33,023 nucleotides of DNA from assembly GCA_024276015.1 (NCBI GenBank), contig JAJRXZ010000048.1:1-33023 (forward strand), in the 5' to 3' direction. Positions within the stretch are counted from its first letter, which is position 1, and each line of letters opens with the position of its first letter. Under the pieces are notes generated by a model. That model was not told the DNA's origin. It did not search any database and worked only from the letters and a program-made list of their open reading frames with translations. Below, in pieces: positions 7,812 to 15,988 of the stretch. The stretch comes from Spirochaetota bacterium. GTDB lineage: Bacteria > Spirochaetota > UBA4802 > UBA5550. Made by a program: the position numbers and the translations under genes.

Positions 7812-9634
7812 AGAAAAAAATATTTTTAAGCTCAATAATTTTTTGCATGGCAATTATGACCTCCGAAACTTCAGATGCAAAGGGTAATGTGCTCGAAAGC
7901 AGAATTGAGAAAGTAAAGCTTTACAGCAACAGAGCAAAAATAACAAGAAGAACTAATATCTCCTTGAAGAGGGGGTATAATAAAATAATTATCGGAGGAC
8001 TGCCGAAACTATTATATGACTGGTCCGTAAGAGGCGCATTGCCGAAGAATTTCAGAGGGAAAATACTCTCTCTCGAAATTGAGAAAAAAGCCTTGATCGA
8101 AAAGAGGCAGAAGTTGATATCAAAAATCGAAAAAAAACTGGACGCCCTCAGGGGAAAAGACAGGATCCAGATTGACAAGCTTAAAAATATAAGGTCTCAG
8201 GAAAACTTTTTAAATTCAATACTTCGATTTACAAATCAAACGGCATCAAAAGAACTTGCGACAAGGATCCCTCAGATCAGGGTCTGGGACAGCACCCTTA
8301 ACTACGTAATAAGAAAAAAGAACGCCCTGTCAGCAGAGAAGAGGAACATTGAAAAGGAGAGAGAAAAACTGGGCAGAGAGATCCAGAAGTGGGAATTTGA
8401 ACTTTCACAAATTGCCGGCAGGAGATATTTCAGGAATTACCAGTCTCTGAAAAACGCCATAATGCAGCAGAAATCCGATATAAATGTTCAGCAATACGCG
8501 GATACAACCGGAAACTATGCGGAAATCAACAGGCTTCTTATTAAGCCTTCGGAAAAGATCGACGTTGAAAAAAGAGTAATTATTAATATTTTTTCATCCC
8601 GTGCCGTTGATACTGAATTTACAATTACATATCTTATTCCCAATACATACTGGCAGATGTTATACGACATCAGAGCAAGCAAAGAGAATAAGATCATTGA
8701 TCTGTTTATTTATGCAAACATCTATCAAAAAACCGAAGAGGATTGGAATAATGTAAAGCTTCTGCTCTCAACAGGTTCCCCCGTTAATGTAGTAAAGGAA
8801 CCTCTGTTAAGTCCGTGGTATCTGAATGTTTATGTTCCATATAATTATAAATACAGCACAAAATCCATGCTGGGAGGCAAGAGCTACAAAGCAAAAAAGA
8901 GCGCTCCCTTGTATGAAGTCTCGAAAGACAAGAAAGATGATGCATACCAATCGATTCCCGAAACCAAGGTAAAAGAGAAAGGATTGTTTTTTGAAGCCGA
9001 AATACCGTCAAAACAGACCATCATATCTTCCGATAAATATCAGAAAAAATATTTAAAAGATTACAGACTGTCAGATGGAAAAGATCTTAAATTCTATTAT
9101 CAGTGCAGTCCCGAGGTGAGCCGCAGCAGCTATTTGCGCGTAAAAACAACAAATACAACAGAACTCCCGTGGCTTAAAGGCAGAGCTCAGGTTTTTCTTG
9201 AAAATGAACTTATGGGGAAAGTCTCACTGCCATATACGCCTAAGAATAAAAAGATCGAACTGGTTCTTGGCATTGAAAAGAGAATTGTAGGCAGGAAAAA
9301 ACTTATGAAAAAATATGAGGATACATCGGGACTTTTTGGCGGGAACAGAAAAATATTATATAAGTATAAACTTTCAGTTGAGAATAATCTGTCTGAAAAG
9401 GCTGAAATTTTGCTTCTTGACGTAATTCCGGTTTCTCAAAATGAAAAAATAAAGGTGAATATGGAAAATCTTTCTCTGCCTTTTATTATGAATGAGAAAG
9501 AGAAAAAATCGGCTCAATTCCTTCGAGGAATACGAAGATGGAAATTAAATCTTAAGCCCGGCGAGAAAAGAGAAATTACCTATGATATAGTTATTACCTT
9601 TGATAAGGATATTCACATCAGAGGTTTAAGATAA
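7808..9634 (+). CDS. MuiA-like secreted protein (DUF4140/DUF4139)
   Basis: 608 residues with a signal peptide (MKKKIFLSSIIFCMAIMTSE, cleavage near SDA). Residues about 30-130 match the DUF4140 start (VKLYSNRAKITRRTNISLKRGYNKIII). A coiled-coil stretch (about 95-215) follows, then the beta-rich DUF4139 region, including ITYLIPNTYWQMLYDIRA and the terminal LKPGEKREITYDIVITF. This is the mucoidy inhibitor A-like family, whose molecular role is not settled. The start overlaps the stop of the receiver-like gene as ATGA, so the two are probably co-translated. Localisation is periplasmic or envelope by the signal peptide. Confidence 0.8.
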   Translation: MKKKIFLSSIIFCMAIMTSETSDAKGNVLESRIEKVKLYSNRAKITRRTNISLKRGYNKIIIGGLPKLLYDWSVRGALPKNFRGKILSLEIEKKALIEKRQKLISKIEKKLDALRGKDRIQIDKLKNIRSQENFLNSILRFTNQTASKELATRIPQIRVWDSTLNYVIRKKNALSAEKRNIEKEREKLGREIQKWEFELSQIAGRRYFRNYQSLKNAIMQQKSDINVQQYADTTGNYAEINRLLIKPSEKIDVEKRVIINIFSSRAVDTEFTITYLIPNTYWQMLYDIRASKENKIIDLFIYANIYQKTEEDWNNVKLLLSTGSPVNVVKEPLLSPWYLNVYVPYNYKYSTKSMLGGKSYKAKKSAPLYEVSKDKKDDAYQSIPETKVKEKGLFFEAEIPSKQTIISSDKYQKKYLKDYRLSDGKDLKFYYQCSPEVSRSSYLRVKTTNTTELPWLKGRAQVFLENELMGKVSLPYTPKNKKIELVLGIEKRIVGRKKLMKKYEDTSGLFGGNRKILYKYKLSVENNLSEKAEILLLDVIPVSQNEKIKVNMENLSLPFIMNEKEKKSAQFLRGIRRWKLNLKPGEKREITYDIVITFDKDIHIRGLR

Positions 9635-9660
9635 ACATACACTTTAAACCAGGAATAAGC

Positions 9661-11412
9661 ATGATGAGGAAAACCAAAATTATTTGTACTCTGGGCCCGG
9701 CAACAAGCGACGAGAGAATTCTTGAAAAGCTGATCACGGAGGGAATGAATGCTGCAAGATTAAATTTCTCACACGGGACTTATGAAGAACATAAAGAAAC
9801 AGTTAATAGAGTTAAAGCTTTAAGAAAAAAATTGAATCTTCCTGTTGCGATCCTCCTTGATACAAAGGGGCCTGAAGTAAGAATAAAAAAATTTGAGAAC
9901 AATTCGGTAGAATTAAAAGAAGGGGATCTGTTCAAGTTAACTACGGAAGAAGTTGTCGGCAGCGATTCGATTGTATCCGTAACTTACAAAAATCTGCCTC
10001 GTGATGTAAACAGAGGCGACAGGATCCTTATCGACGACGGCCTTATCGAATTAAAGATAATCAGCAAAAACAATAAAGAGATTGAATGTGAGGTCATAAA
10101 CGGCGGACCCGTAAGCAATAATAAAAGCATAAATATACCGGGAGTTGCCGTTAATCTTCCCTTTATCAGTGATAAAGATAAAAATGATCTTCTCTTTGCC
10201 ATTGAAAACGATTTTGATTTTATTGCTGCGTCTTTTGTAAGAAATTCGGACTGTGTTAAAGAAATAAGAAAAATTCTTGAAGACAACAACGGGCGGGCAA
10301 TTAAAATAATAGCCAAAATAGAAAACAGGGAAGGTGTGGACAACATAGACGATATCCTCAGAGTCAGTGACGGCGTTATGGTAGCAAGGGGCGATATGGG
10401 AGTTGAAATCCCCTTTGAAGAACTTCCTGCTATTCAGAAAAGCATCATTAAAAAATCGCTTCTTCAGGGCAAACCGGTTATAACCGCAACTCAGATGCTC
10501 GATTCAATGATCAGAAATCCCAGGCCTACAAGAGCGGAAATTACAGATGTGGCAAACGCGATCTATGACGGAACAAGCGCTATTATGCTGTCAGGTGAAA
10601 CATCGATCGGAGAATTTCCTGTGGAATCGGTTAAAACCATGTCAAAGATCGCGGTTCAAACCGAAAAGGATATCGATTATATCAGAAGATTTGCAAATAC
10701 TCATATTTCCGTTTCAAGGAATGTAACAAATGCAATCAGCCATGCAACATGTTTAACCGCTCATACTCTGGGCGGCGCCGCGATCGTTACTGTAACGCAG
10801 TCGGGGCGTACTGCCCATATGATCTCAAAATTCAGGCCTGCATGTCCTATCATTGCAACGACTGTTTCGGAAAAAATATATCACCAGCTTGCCATGTCTT
10901 GGGGCGTCCATCCTATCCTCACTGAAACTAAAAACAGCACGGACGAGATATTCGAACAGGCAATTGAAATTGCAACGGAAACAAATTTTGTAAAGAACGG
11001 CGACCTCGTTGTCATTACGGGCGGAATGCATGTGGGGATCAGCGGTACAACAAATACGATCAAAGTTCATGTTATCGGGGACATCCTTGCAGAAGGAACG
11101 GGAGCAAACAAACTTTCCGCAAGCGGAACTCTTTGCGTTGTTGACAACGAAAAGGAATCTCTTGATTCGTTCCGGGACGGGGATATCCTGGTTTTTTCAA
11201 GAACTACCGAGAGTATCTTAATGGTGCTGAAAAATGCAGCTGCAATAATTACCGAAGAGAACGGCAAGGATTCCGAAGCGGCTGTAGTTGGAAAAGCACT
11301 GCAGATCCCGGTGTTGACAAACGTGCTCAATGCCGCTGCTATTCTTAAGAGCGGGACCATTGTGACCGTAGATTCGGGCCAAGGATTTGTTTACGCAGGA
11401 GTTAAGCGTTAA
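9661..11412 (+). CDS. pyk: Pyruvate kinase with C-terminal PEP-utilizer-like domain
   Basis: 583 residues, the length of the Bacillus-type enzyme with an extra C-terminal domain. It converts phosphoenolpyruvate and ADP to pyruvate and ATP in glycolysis. Visible landmarks are RKTKIICTLGPATS, NFSHG, ILLDTKGPEVR, the active-site AKIENREGVDNIDDI, VMVARGDMGVEIP and the signature TATQMLDSMI..PRPTRAE. The domain after residue about 480 resembles the mobile PEP-utilizer domain, but where relatives carry SHAA it reads SEAA, so the histidine is Glu539. AGGA precedes the ATG by a few bases. It follows the MuiA-like gene by 26 bp and faces ruvA tail to tail with a 14-bp gap. Confidence 0.96.
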   Translation: MMRKTKIICTLGPATSDERILEKLITEGMNAARLNFSHGTYEEHKETVNRVKALRKKLNLPVAILLDTKGPEVRIKKFENNSVELKEGDLFKLTTEEVVGSDSIVSVTYKNLPRDVNRGDRILIDDGLIELKIISKNNKEIECEVINGGPVSNNKSINIPGVAVNLPFISDKDKNDLLFAIENDFDFIAASFVRNSDCVKEIRKILEDNNGRAIKIIAKIENREGVDNIDDILRVSDGVMVARGDMGVEIPFEELPAIQKSIIKKSLLQGKPVITATQMLDSMIRNPRPTRAEITDVANAIYDGTSAIMLSGETSIGEFPVESVKTMSKIAVQTEKDIDYIRRFANTHISVSRNVTNAISHATCLTAHTLGGAAIVTVTQSGRTAHMISKFRPACPIIATTVSEKIYHQLAMSWGVHPILTETKNSTDEIFEQAIEIATETNFVKNGDLVVITGGMHVGISGTTNTIKVHVIGDILAEGTGANKLSASGTLCVVDNEKESLDSFRDGDILVFSRTTESILMVLKNAAAIITEENGKDSEAAVVGKALQIPVLTNVLNAAAILKSGTIVTVDSGQGFVYAGVKR

Positions 11413-11426
11413 AATAGATCTTGCGG

Positions 11427-12011
11427 CTATCGGGACAATTCTTTTAAGGATCCTTTTATCAGGGATTCCACAGTGCTGTTGGGATTATCCTGAAGAATTT
11501 TCCCTACAATATTTGAGGATCCTGTTTCATCAAAGCCCAGAGCTACCAGAGCATCAACGGCATCTCTCTTAAGGGAGGGCGTTTCATCTGCTTCTCCGGC
11601 AATATCTTCAAGCTTCCGCATTTTCCTTTTTAACTCAAAAACGAGTTTATCGGCCTTGGCCTTGCCGATGCCCGGGATTTTTGTAAGATAGGGCGCGTTA
11701 TCGGATCTTACCGCTTCAAGGAGCCTTTCAACGGATATAGCCGATAATATTGACAGCGCCATTGAGGGGCCGATTCCGCTGATGCTTATAAGAGTTGAAA
11801 ATATATTTTTCAGCTGCTCGGTATGGAACCCGAAAAGTCTGAACTGATCTTCCCTGTGATGCGTGTGAACATAGAGGACAACTTCTTTTAATGATCGTAT
11901 CTTTTCAAAGGTTACAAAGGGGATCTGCAATTCATATCCCACGCCGTTGACATCAAGAATTATACCCGCAGGCTTCACTTCGTCAATAATTCCCTTAAGT
12001 TTTGCGATCAT
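11427..12011 (-). CDS. ruvA: Holliday junction branch migration protein RuvA
   Basis: 194 residues, the usual RuvA length. The N-terminal OB-fold (MIAKLKGIIDEV..ILDVNGVGYEL) is followed by helix-hairpin-helix motifs (ISGIGPSMALSILS and IPGIGKAKADKLVFELK) and a C-terminal domain III (DAVDALVALGFDE) that contacts RuvB. RuvA binds the four-way junction and recruits the RuvB motor. AGGATG lies upstream of the ATG. ruvB and ruvC are not in the window, so this gene stands apart from a ruvCAB cluster. It ends in TAG, convergent with pyk. Confidence 0.96.
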   Translation of the reverse strand: MIAKLKGIIDEVKPAGIILDVNGVGYELQIPFVTFEKIRSLKEVVLYVHTHHREDQFRLFGFHTEQLKNIFSTLISISGIGPSMALSILSAISVERLLEAVRSDNAPYLTKIPGIGKAKADKLVFELKRKMRKLEDIAGEADETPSLKRDAVDALVALGFDETGSSNIVGKILQDNPNSTVESLIKGSLKELSR

Positions 12012-12302
12012 TTGGTCATCCTGTCAGTCAATTATCATGCCTTATTAATTATGCGGCATCCGGATTTGTGGGAAATATGGCCAAGAATAATTATTTTGTC
12101 AAGGCCATTAACTTATTCTTAAAAGCCTCCTCTAATATCTGCCGCAGGCACTTCCGTTGGCCGCCGCAAAGGGGGGACTTTAATTTTGTGTATCAATTTG
12201 CTTACTCGACTTAGACACTTTTTATACAGAAAAAACAGGTAAAATTCGCATAGGCCCAAGTAATTAAAGAAATAAAAAATTATATTTATCCGCAAAAAAT
12301 AC
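12012..12302. other. Gene-poor gap upstream of the marR promoter
   Basis: The 290 bp between ruvA and the marR promoter hold no convincing gene. They contain a G-rich string, CAAAGGGGGGACTTTAA (12168-12184), related to the hairpin at 3860-3883, and the inverted copy of the 28-bp repeat. Otherwise the sequence is AT-rich and featureless. Confidence 0.5.
12228..12255 (-). repeat. Dispersed intergenic repeat, copy 2 (inverted)
   Basis: The reverse complement of this stretch matches 3938-3965 at 26 of 28 positions. It lies about 50 bp upstream of the -35 of the marR promoter, outside any gene. Confidence 0.55.
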
Positions 12303-12330
12303 TTGACAATATAATACTTATACGTAATAT
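12303..12330 (+). promoter_or_regulatory. Sigma70-type promoter for the marR-dehydratase operon
   Basis: A perfect -35 TTGACA (12303-12308) and TAATAT (12325-12330) with a 16-bp spacer. It lies about 90 bp upstream of the chosen marR start, in the only gap ahead of the operon. Confidence 0.65.
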
Positions 12331-12337
12331 ATGTATA
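12319..12337. promoter_or_regulatory. Candidate MarR operator overlapping the -10
   Basis: TATACGTAATATATGTATA is an imperfect 19-bp palindrome (outer TATAC/GTATA arms match) covering the -10 hexamer. MarR-family proteins bind such dyads of about this length, usually in their own promoter, so autoregulation and control of the dehydratase genes is plausible. The AT-richness makes chance symmetry possible. Confidence 0.4.
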
Positions 12338-12419
12338 TAAATAGTTTATATAGGTATTAACTTTGGTTAATATATCATGGATTTCCATCTCGTATAGAGT
12401 AACGGGGATAAAATATTAT

Positions 12420-12881
12420 ATGGTGCCTGATCTTGATCAATTCAGCGTAACTGACTGCCATTATTATTTGCTTTCGCGAGCAACGCTTGTTATTACATCC
12501 GCCTTGAAAAAGGGGTTCACCGATGCAGGTGTTGAAAAGGTTAAACCCGGTTATCTCGGTGTGCTTGTAAGCTTGTGGCAGAAAGACGGGCTTAAAACCG
12601 TTGAACTGGCAAGAATGGCAGGGCTTGAACCCTCGTCAATGACAGGCCTTCTTGACAGGATGGAAAGAGACGGTTTGATTTACAGGTCATCCGACCCTCA
12701 TGACCGGAGAGCCCAGCACATAGTGCTGACCGACTTCGGAAAAGAAATAAAAAAGCCTGTTCTGGAAGTTCTTGATAAAACACTGAAGAGCGTGTTTCAG
12801 GACATTGAAGAGAGTGAAATAAACATAATAAAAAAGGTACTAAATAAAGTGCTCAATAATGCAAAGAGGGGGAGCAATTAA
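12420..12881 (+). CDS. MarR-family transcriptional regulator
   Basis: 153 residues from the ATG at 12420; an in-frame TTG at 12363 is the only longer start and adds unlike residues. The winged-helix core is clear: LKTVELARMAGLEPSSMTGLLDRMERDGLI (helix-turn-helix) followed by the wing YRSSDPHDRRAQHIVLTDFG, with the DxRxxxxxLT signature typical of MarR. Flanking helices would form the dimer interface. It is 3 bp upstream of the first dehydratase subunit, so it is co-transcribed with it. The ligand may be the substrate or a CoA ester of that pathway (inference from MarR regulators of aromatic-acid catabolism). Confidence 0.9.
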   Translation: MVPDLDQFSVTDCHYYLLSRATLVITSALKKGFTDAGVEKVKPGYLGVLVSLWQKDGLKTVELARMAGLEPSSMTGLLDRMERDGLIYRSSDPHDRRAQHIVLTDFGKEIKKPVLEVLDKTLKSVFQDIEESEINIIKKVLNKVLNNAKRGSN

Positions 12882-12884
12882 TCT

Positions 12885-13937
12885 ATGAGCAAAAAAAAAT
12901 ATATCGGTTTTACCTGCGCATATACGCCCCTGCAGATATTGGATGCAGCGGGATTTACGCCATACAGAATATTACCCATTGGAGATCCGCCGGATCGGGC
13001 CGGACAAATACTGCACGATAATCTGTGCCCCAATATAAAAAGGATTCTTGACCGGGCTCTGGACCGGGATGTACCTCCTCTCGAAGGAATGGTTTTTGTT
13101 AACAGCTGCGATGCTATGCGCCGTCTTGCAGATGCCTGGAGAAGGATAAGGCCCCGCGACAGAGTATTTCTTATTGATCTGCCCGTTACTACCGAAGAAC
13201 ATTCAATATCCTTTTTAAAAGATGAGATAGCCCGTCTGACAGGCACGCTGGGTGAGTGGTCCGGCAATGAGATCGCAACTGACGATATAGAAAAAAGCAT
13301 AAAAAAATATAACCGCCTTGCCGCTTTGATCACAGAACTTAATGAGAAATTCAGTTCCAACAATATGACCTGCAGTAGAAAAGAAATTCAGGCAATTTTC
13401 AACAGGGCAGTTACGGAGCCCATTGACAGCTCAATCGAATTTATCAGTAATTTTATTACGGAGAATGATAAAAGGAGTAATGAATCCGATGCAGTTCCGG
13501 TTTACATCTTCGGCAACGTTCTTCCCGACCCTGAAATTTTTTCATTCTTTGAATCCTGCGGGGCAAAAATTGTATCTGATGATCTGTGTACAGGGTCAAG
13601 AATGATCCCGCCTGTTGATATTTCCGAGGATAACAGCCCTTTTTACAGTATGGCAAAAAGTCTTTTAATGAGAACTCCCTGCTTAAGAACAATGGATAAT
13701 TCCAAGCCTCACAGATTCGGGGAAGACATTGTACAAAGGGCAAAAGCCCGAAAGGTTTCGGGAATGATCGGCCATACTGTTAAATTCTGCGACCCCTATC
13801 TCCTGAGATTACCGGCAATTCGCGAAACAGCGCTTAAAGAGGAGCTGCCCATTCTTCTTCTTGAAGGGGACTGTACCATGCGCTCTATTGGACAGCACCG
13901 TACAAGAATTGAGGCTTTTATTGAAATGTTGAGGTGA
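12885..13937 (+). CDS. 2-hydroxyacyl-CoA dehydratase family (HGD-D) subunit, smaller
   Basis: 350 residues in the family of 2-hydroxyglutaryl-CoA dehydratase D components (also BcrB/BcrC, FldB/FldC). Cysteines at about 11 (FTCAYTP), 48 (DNLCPN) and 75 (VNSCDAMRRLADAW) fit ligands of a [4Fe-4S] cluster, and the C-terminal EGDC....GQ.RTRIEAFIEML is the family's end signature. Enzymes of this family use a ketyl-radical or low-potential electron mechanism, started by an ATP-driven activator. It shares an operon with a second subunit (stop and next frame overlap) and an activator. The substrate is unknown: 2-hydroxyacyl-CoA, an aromatic CoA ester or a small molecule (as in double-cubane proteins) are all possible. 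Confidence 0.85.
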   Translation: MSKKKYIGFTCAYTPLQILDAAGFTPYRILPIGDPPDRAGQILHDNLCPNIKRILDRALDRDVPPLEGMVFVNSCDAMRRLADAWRRIRPRDRVFLIDLPVTTEEHSISFLKDEIARLTGTLGEWSGNEIATDDIEKSIKKYNRLAALITELNEKFSSNNMTCSRKEIQAIFNRAVTEPIDSSIEFISNFITENDKRSNESDAVPVYIFGNVLPDPEIFSFFESCGAKIVSDDLCTGSRMIPPVDISEDNSPFYSMAKSLLMRTPCLRTMDNSKPHRFGEDIVQRAKARKVSGMIGHTVKFCDPYLLRLPAIRETALKEELPILLLEGDCTMRSIGQHRTRIEAFIEMLR

Positions 13938-13942
13938 AAATC

Positions 13943-15163
13943 ATGCAGCAGTATTTTGAAAACATAATCAACGGAATCGAAAAGACAATCAGAGAAGATC
14001 CTGCAGCGGCAAGCCCGAGAAAGAAATTTGCCCTTGAGATCTCAAAGCTGGGCAGAGACCTGTATGCGGGCCGGAGACCAGTTGCCTGGTGCGGAATTGT
14101 CGCTCCTTTTGAAATACTCAATGCAATGGACATAACATCCTGCTTTGTTGAATTCATCGGAGCAATGCTTTCGTCAACGGGCGCAGTGGCAACCTTTCTC
14201 GAAGGAGCGGAACAATCCGGTTTCGGCACTGACGGATGCAGTTATCACAGATCGGTTCTTGGGGCAGCTGAGAAGGGAATCATGCCTAAACCGGAAGTGC
14301 TTATCGGAACCACCTGCCCCTGTACCGGAGGTATTGCAGTAATTGAAAATCTTGCAAAAATTTTTAATAAAGAGACATTTATCCTTCATATCCCTCAGGA
14401 TGAATCTTCGGAAAATGTGCGGTTTTTAGCGGGTCTTATTAAGGATATGGTTGAATTTGTTGAATTAAGAACAGGGATCAAACTGAACCGCAACAGGTTT
14501 CTTGAAGCAATTGAAAATTCAAACCGGATGAGAAATATATTGGGAGAAGTTTATGAAATGGCTCGGAAGGTTCCTTCGCCTTTTAACGGGAAAGAGCTTA
14601 ATAATTTCGGGATCGTGATGTCTCTGTTTCTGGGGACAAAAAGAGGTATCGAAATTGCAGAAACTTACAGACGCGAGTTTTCCCGAAGAATAGAGTCGGG
14701 GCATTGCGGAGTTCCCGGTGAAAAGATCAGATTGATGTGGATCCAGAATCGAGTCCAGTTTAAAAACTCGATTGTTCAGATGCTTGAAAAGGAATACAAT
14801 GCGGCAATTGTCATTGACGAGCTGAACAGCATAACATGGCAGCCCATTGATCCTGACGATCCCTATACAGGGATTGCCAGAAGATCTTTATCAATTCCTT
14901 TTAACGGCCCCGTTACAAGGCGTATTGATCATCTTAAGAAGCTCTGCGAATTATACAAAGTTGACGGAGCAATAAATCCAAACAACTGGGGATGCAGACA
15001 AGGGGCCGGTTCCAGAGGTCTTATTGAAGAAGGGTTAAAGGAGATCGGCGTTCCCGTTCTCAATCTTGAAGTGGACTGCATAGATTCAAGGAACTTTGCC
15101 GAAGGACAGATCAGAACGAGATTGGAAGCATTCATGGAAATGCTGGAAAACAAAAGATCCTAA
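13943..15163 (+). CDS. 2-hydroxyacyl-CoA dehydratase family (HGD-D) subunit, larger
   Basis: 406 residues from the ATG at 13943, where GAGGTGA at 13931-13937 gives a good ribosome site; a GTG at 13934 overlaps the previous stop but lacks one. Family signs are RRPVAWCGIVAPFEILNAMDI near the start, the Cys-rich TTCPCTGG, NNWGCRQGAG, and the terminal VDCIDSRNFAEGQIRTRLEAFMEML. It belongs to the same family as the preceding 350-residue protein and probably forms the heterodimer with it, like HgdA/HgdB or BcrB/BcrC. The cluster-binding role of individual cysteines is inferred. Confidence 0.85.
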   Translation: MQQYFENIINGIEKTIREDPAAASPRKKFALEISKLGRDLYAGRRPVAWCGIVAPFEILNAMDITSCFVEFIGAMLSSTGAVATFLEGAEQSGFGTDGCSYHRSVLGAAEKGIMPKPEVLIGTTCPCTGGIAVIENLAKIFNKETFILHIPQDESSENVRFLAGLIKDMVEFVELRTGIKLNRNRFLEAIENSNRMRNILGEVYEMARKVPSPFNGKELNNFGIVMSLFLGTKRGIEIAETYRREFSRRIESGHCGVPGEKIRLMWIQNRVQFKNSIVQMLEKEYNAAIVIDELNSITWQPIDPDDPYTGIARRSLSIPFNGPVTRRIDHLKKLCELYKVDGAINPNNWGCRQGAGSRGLIEEGLKEIGVPVLNLEVDCIDSRNFAEGQIRTRLEAFMEMLENKRS

Positions 15164-15183
15164 AATGAAAGAGGAGAGGTTAA

Positions 15184-15981
15184 ATGTACTATCTGGGAAT
15201 TGACATCGGCAGTTTATCATGCGACGCAGTATTGATTGATCACTCTGAGAGGATCATTGCCTCGTCTGTTGTACCTACCGGCGCCCGCAACAGAGAAGCA
15301 ATTGAGCGCGTAACAGAAGATGTATTAAGATCTGCGGGAATAAGCCATGAAGACATTACCTCAATTGTGTCAACCGGCTATGGCAGGAACAGAGTTGAAA
15401 AGAGAGATTCTGCTGTAACTGAAATTACATGCCACGGCAGAGGTGTAATGGCTCAAAAAGACGGTATTGATCTGCTCATTGATATCGGAGGGCAGGACAG
15501 CAAAGCGATTCTATTTGATGAGAATGGAGCAATTAAGGATTTTGCAATGAACGATAAGTGCGCAGCCGGTACCGGAAGATTTCTTGAGGCAATGGCCAGA
15601 GTATTGCAGGTGGATATAAATGAAATAAGCAGACTTGATGCAGGGGCAAAAGGCTCTGTTACTCTGAGCAGTATGTGTACTGTCTTTGCAGAAAGCGAAG
15701 TTGTTTCTCTTATTGCAGAGGGAATAGAGGTTAATGAAATTGTCAGAGGGCTCAATAAAGCAATAGCATCAAGGACAGTATCAATGGTAAAACGATTGGC
15801 AAGGAATACTTCGGAACTTTCTGCTGCAATGTCCGGAGGCGTGGCGAGAAACAGCGGCGTTGTCAGAGCTATCAGTGAAGCAATGGGATGCGGGATATTT
15901 GTACCTCCCGAACCGGATACGATCGGCGCTCTTGGGGCCGCGCTTATTGCCAAAGAGAAAAGTAAGAAAATGAGCGCTTAG
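15184..15981 (+). CDS. ATP-dependent activator of the dehydratase (BadF/BadG/BcrA/HgdC family)
   Basis: 265 residues, the size of HgdC (about 260). The ASKHA ATPase pattern is present: YYLGIDIGSLS, LLIDIGGQDSK and a C-terminal SGGVARNSGVVRAI. The two cysteines that bridge a [4Fe-4S] cluster between two subunits lie at residues 126 (KCAAGTGRFLE) and 165 (SSMCTVFAE), as in HgdC. It delivers a strongly reducing electron to the dehydratase at the cost of ATP. One activator gene suits a homodimer; benzoyl-CoA reductases of the Bcr type carry two different ones. It has its own AGGAGAGG upstream, ends the operon and converges on alaS with a 7-bp gap. Confidence 0.94.
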   Translation: MYYLGIDIGSLSCDAVLIDHSERIIASSVVPTGARNREAIERVTEDVLRSAGISHEDITSIVSTGYGRNRVEKRDSAVTEITCHGRGVMAQKDGIDLLIDIGGQDSKAILFDENGAIKDFAMNDKCAAGTGRFLEAMARVLQVDINEISRLDAGAKGSVTLSSMCTVFAESEVVSLIAEGIEVNEIVRGLNKAIASRTVSMVKRLARNTSELSAAMSGGVARNSGVVRAISEAMGCGIFVPPEPDTIGALGAALIAKEKSKKMSA

Positions 15982-15988
15982 AAGATTT

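Noticed and set aside
12119..12388. 89-codon minus frame in the gap before marR
   Set aside because: It runs through the promoter, operator and repeat and is very rich in Tyr, Ile and Phe from AT-rich DNA.
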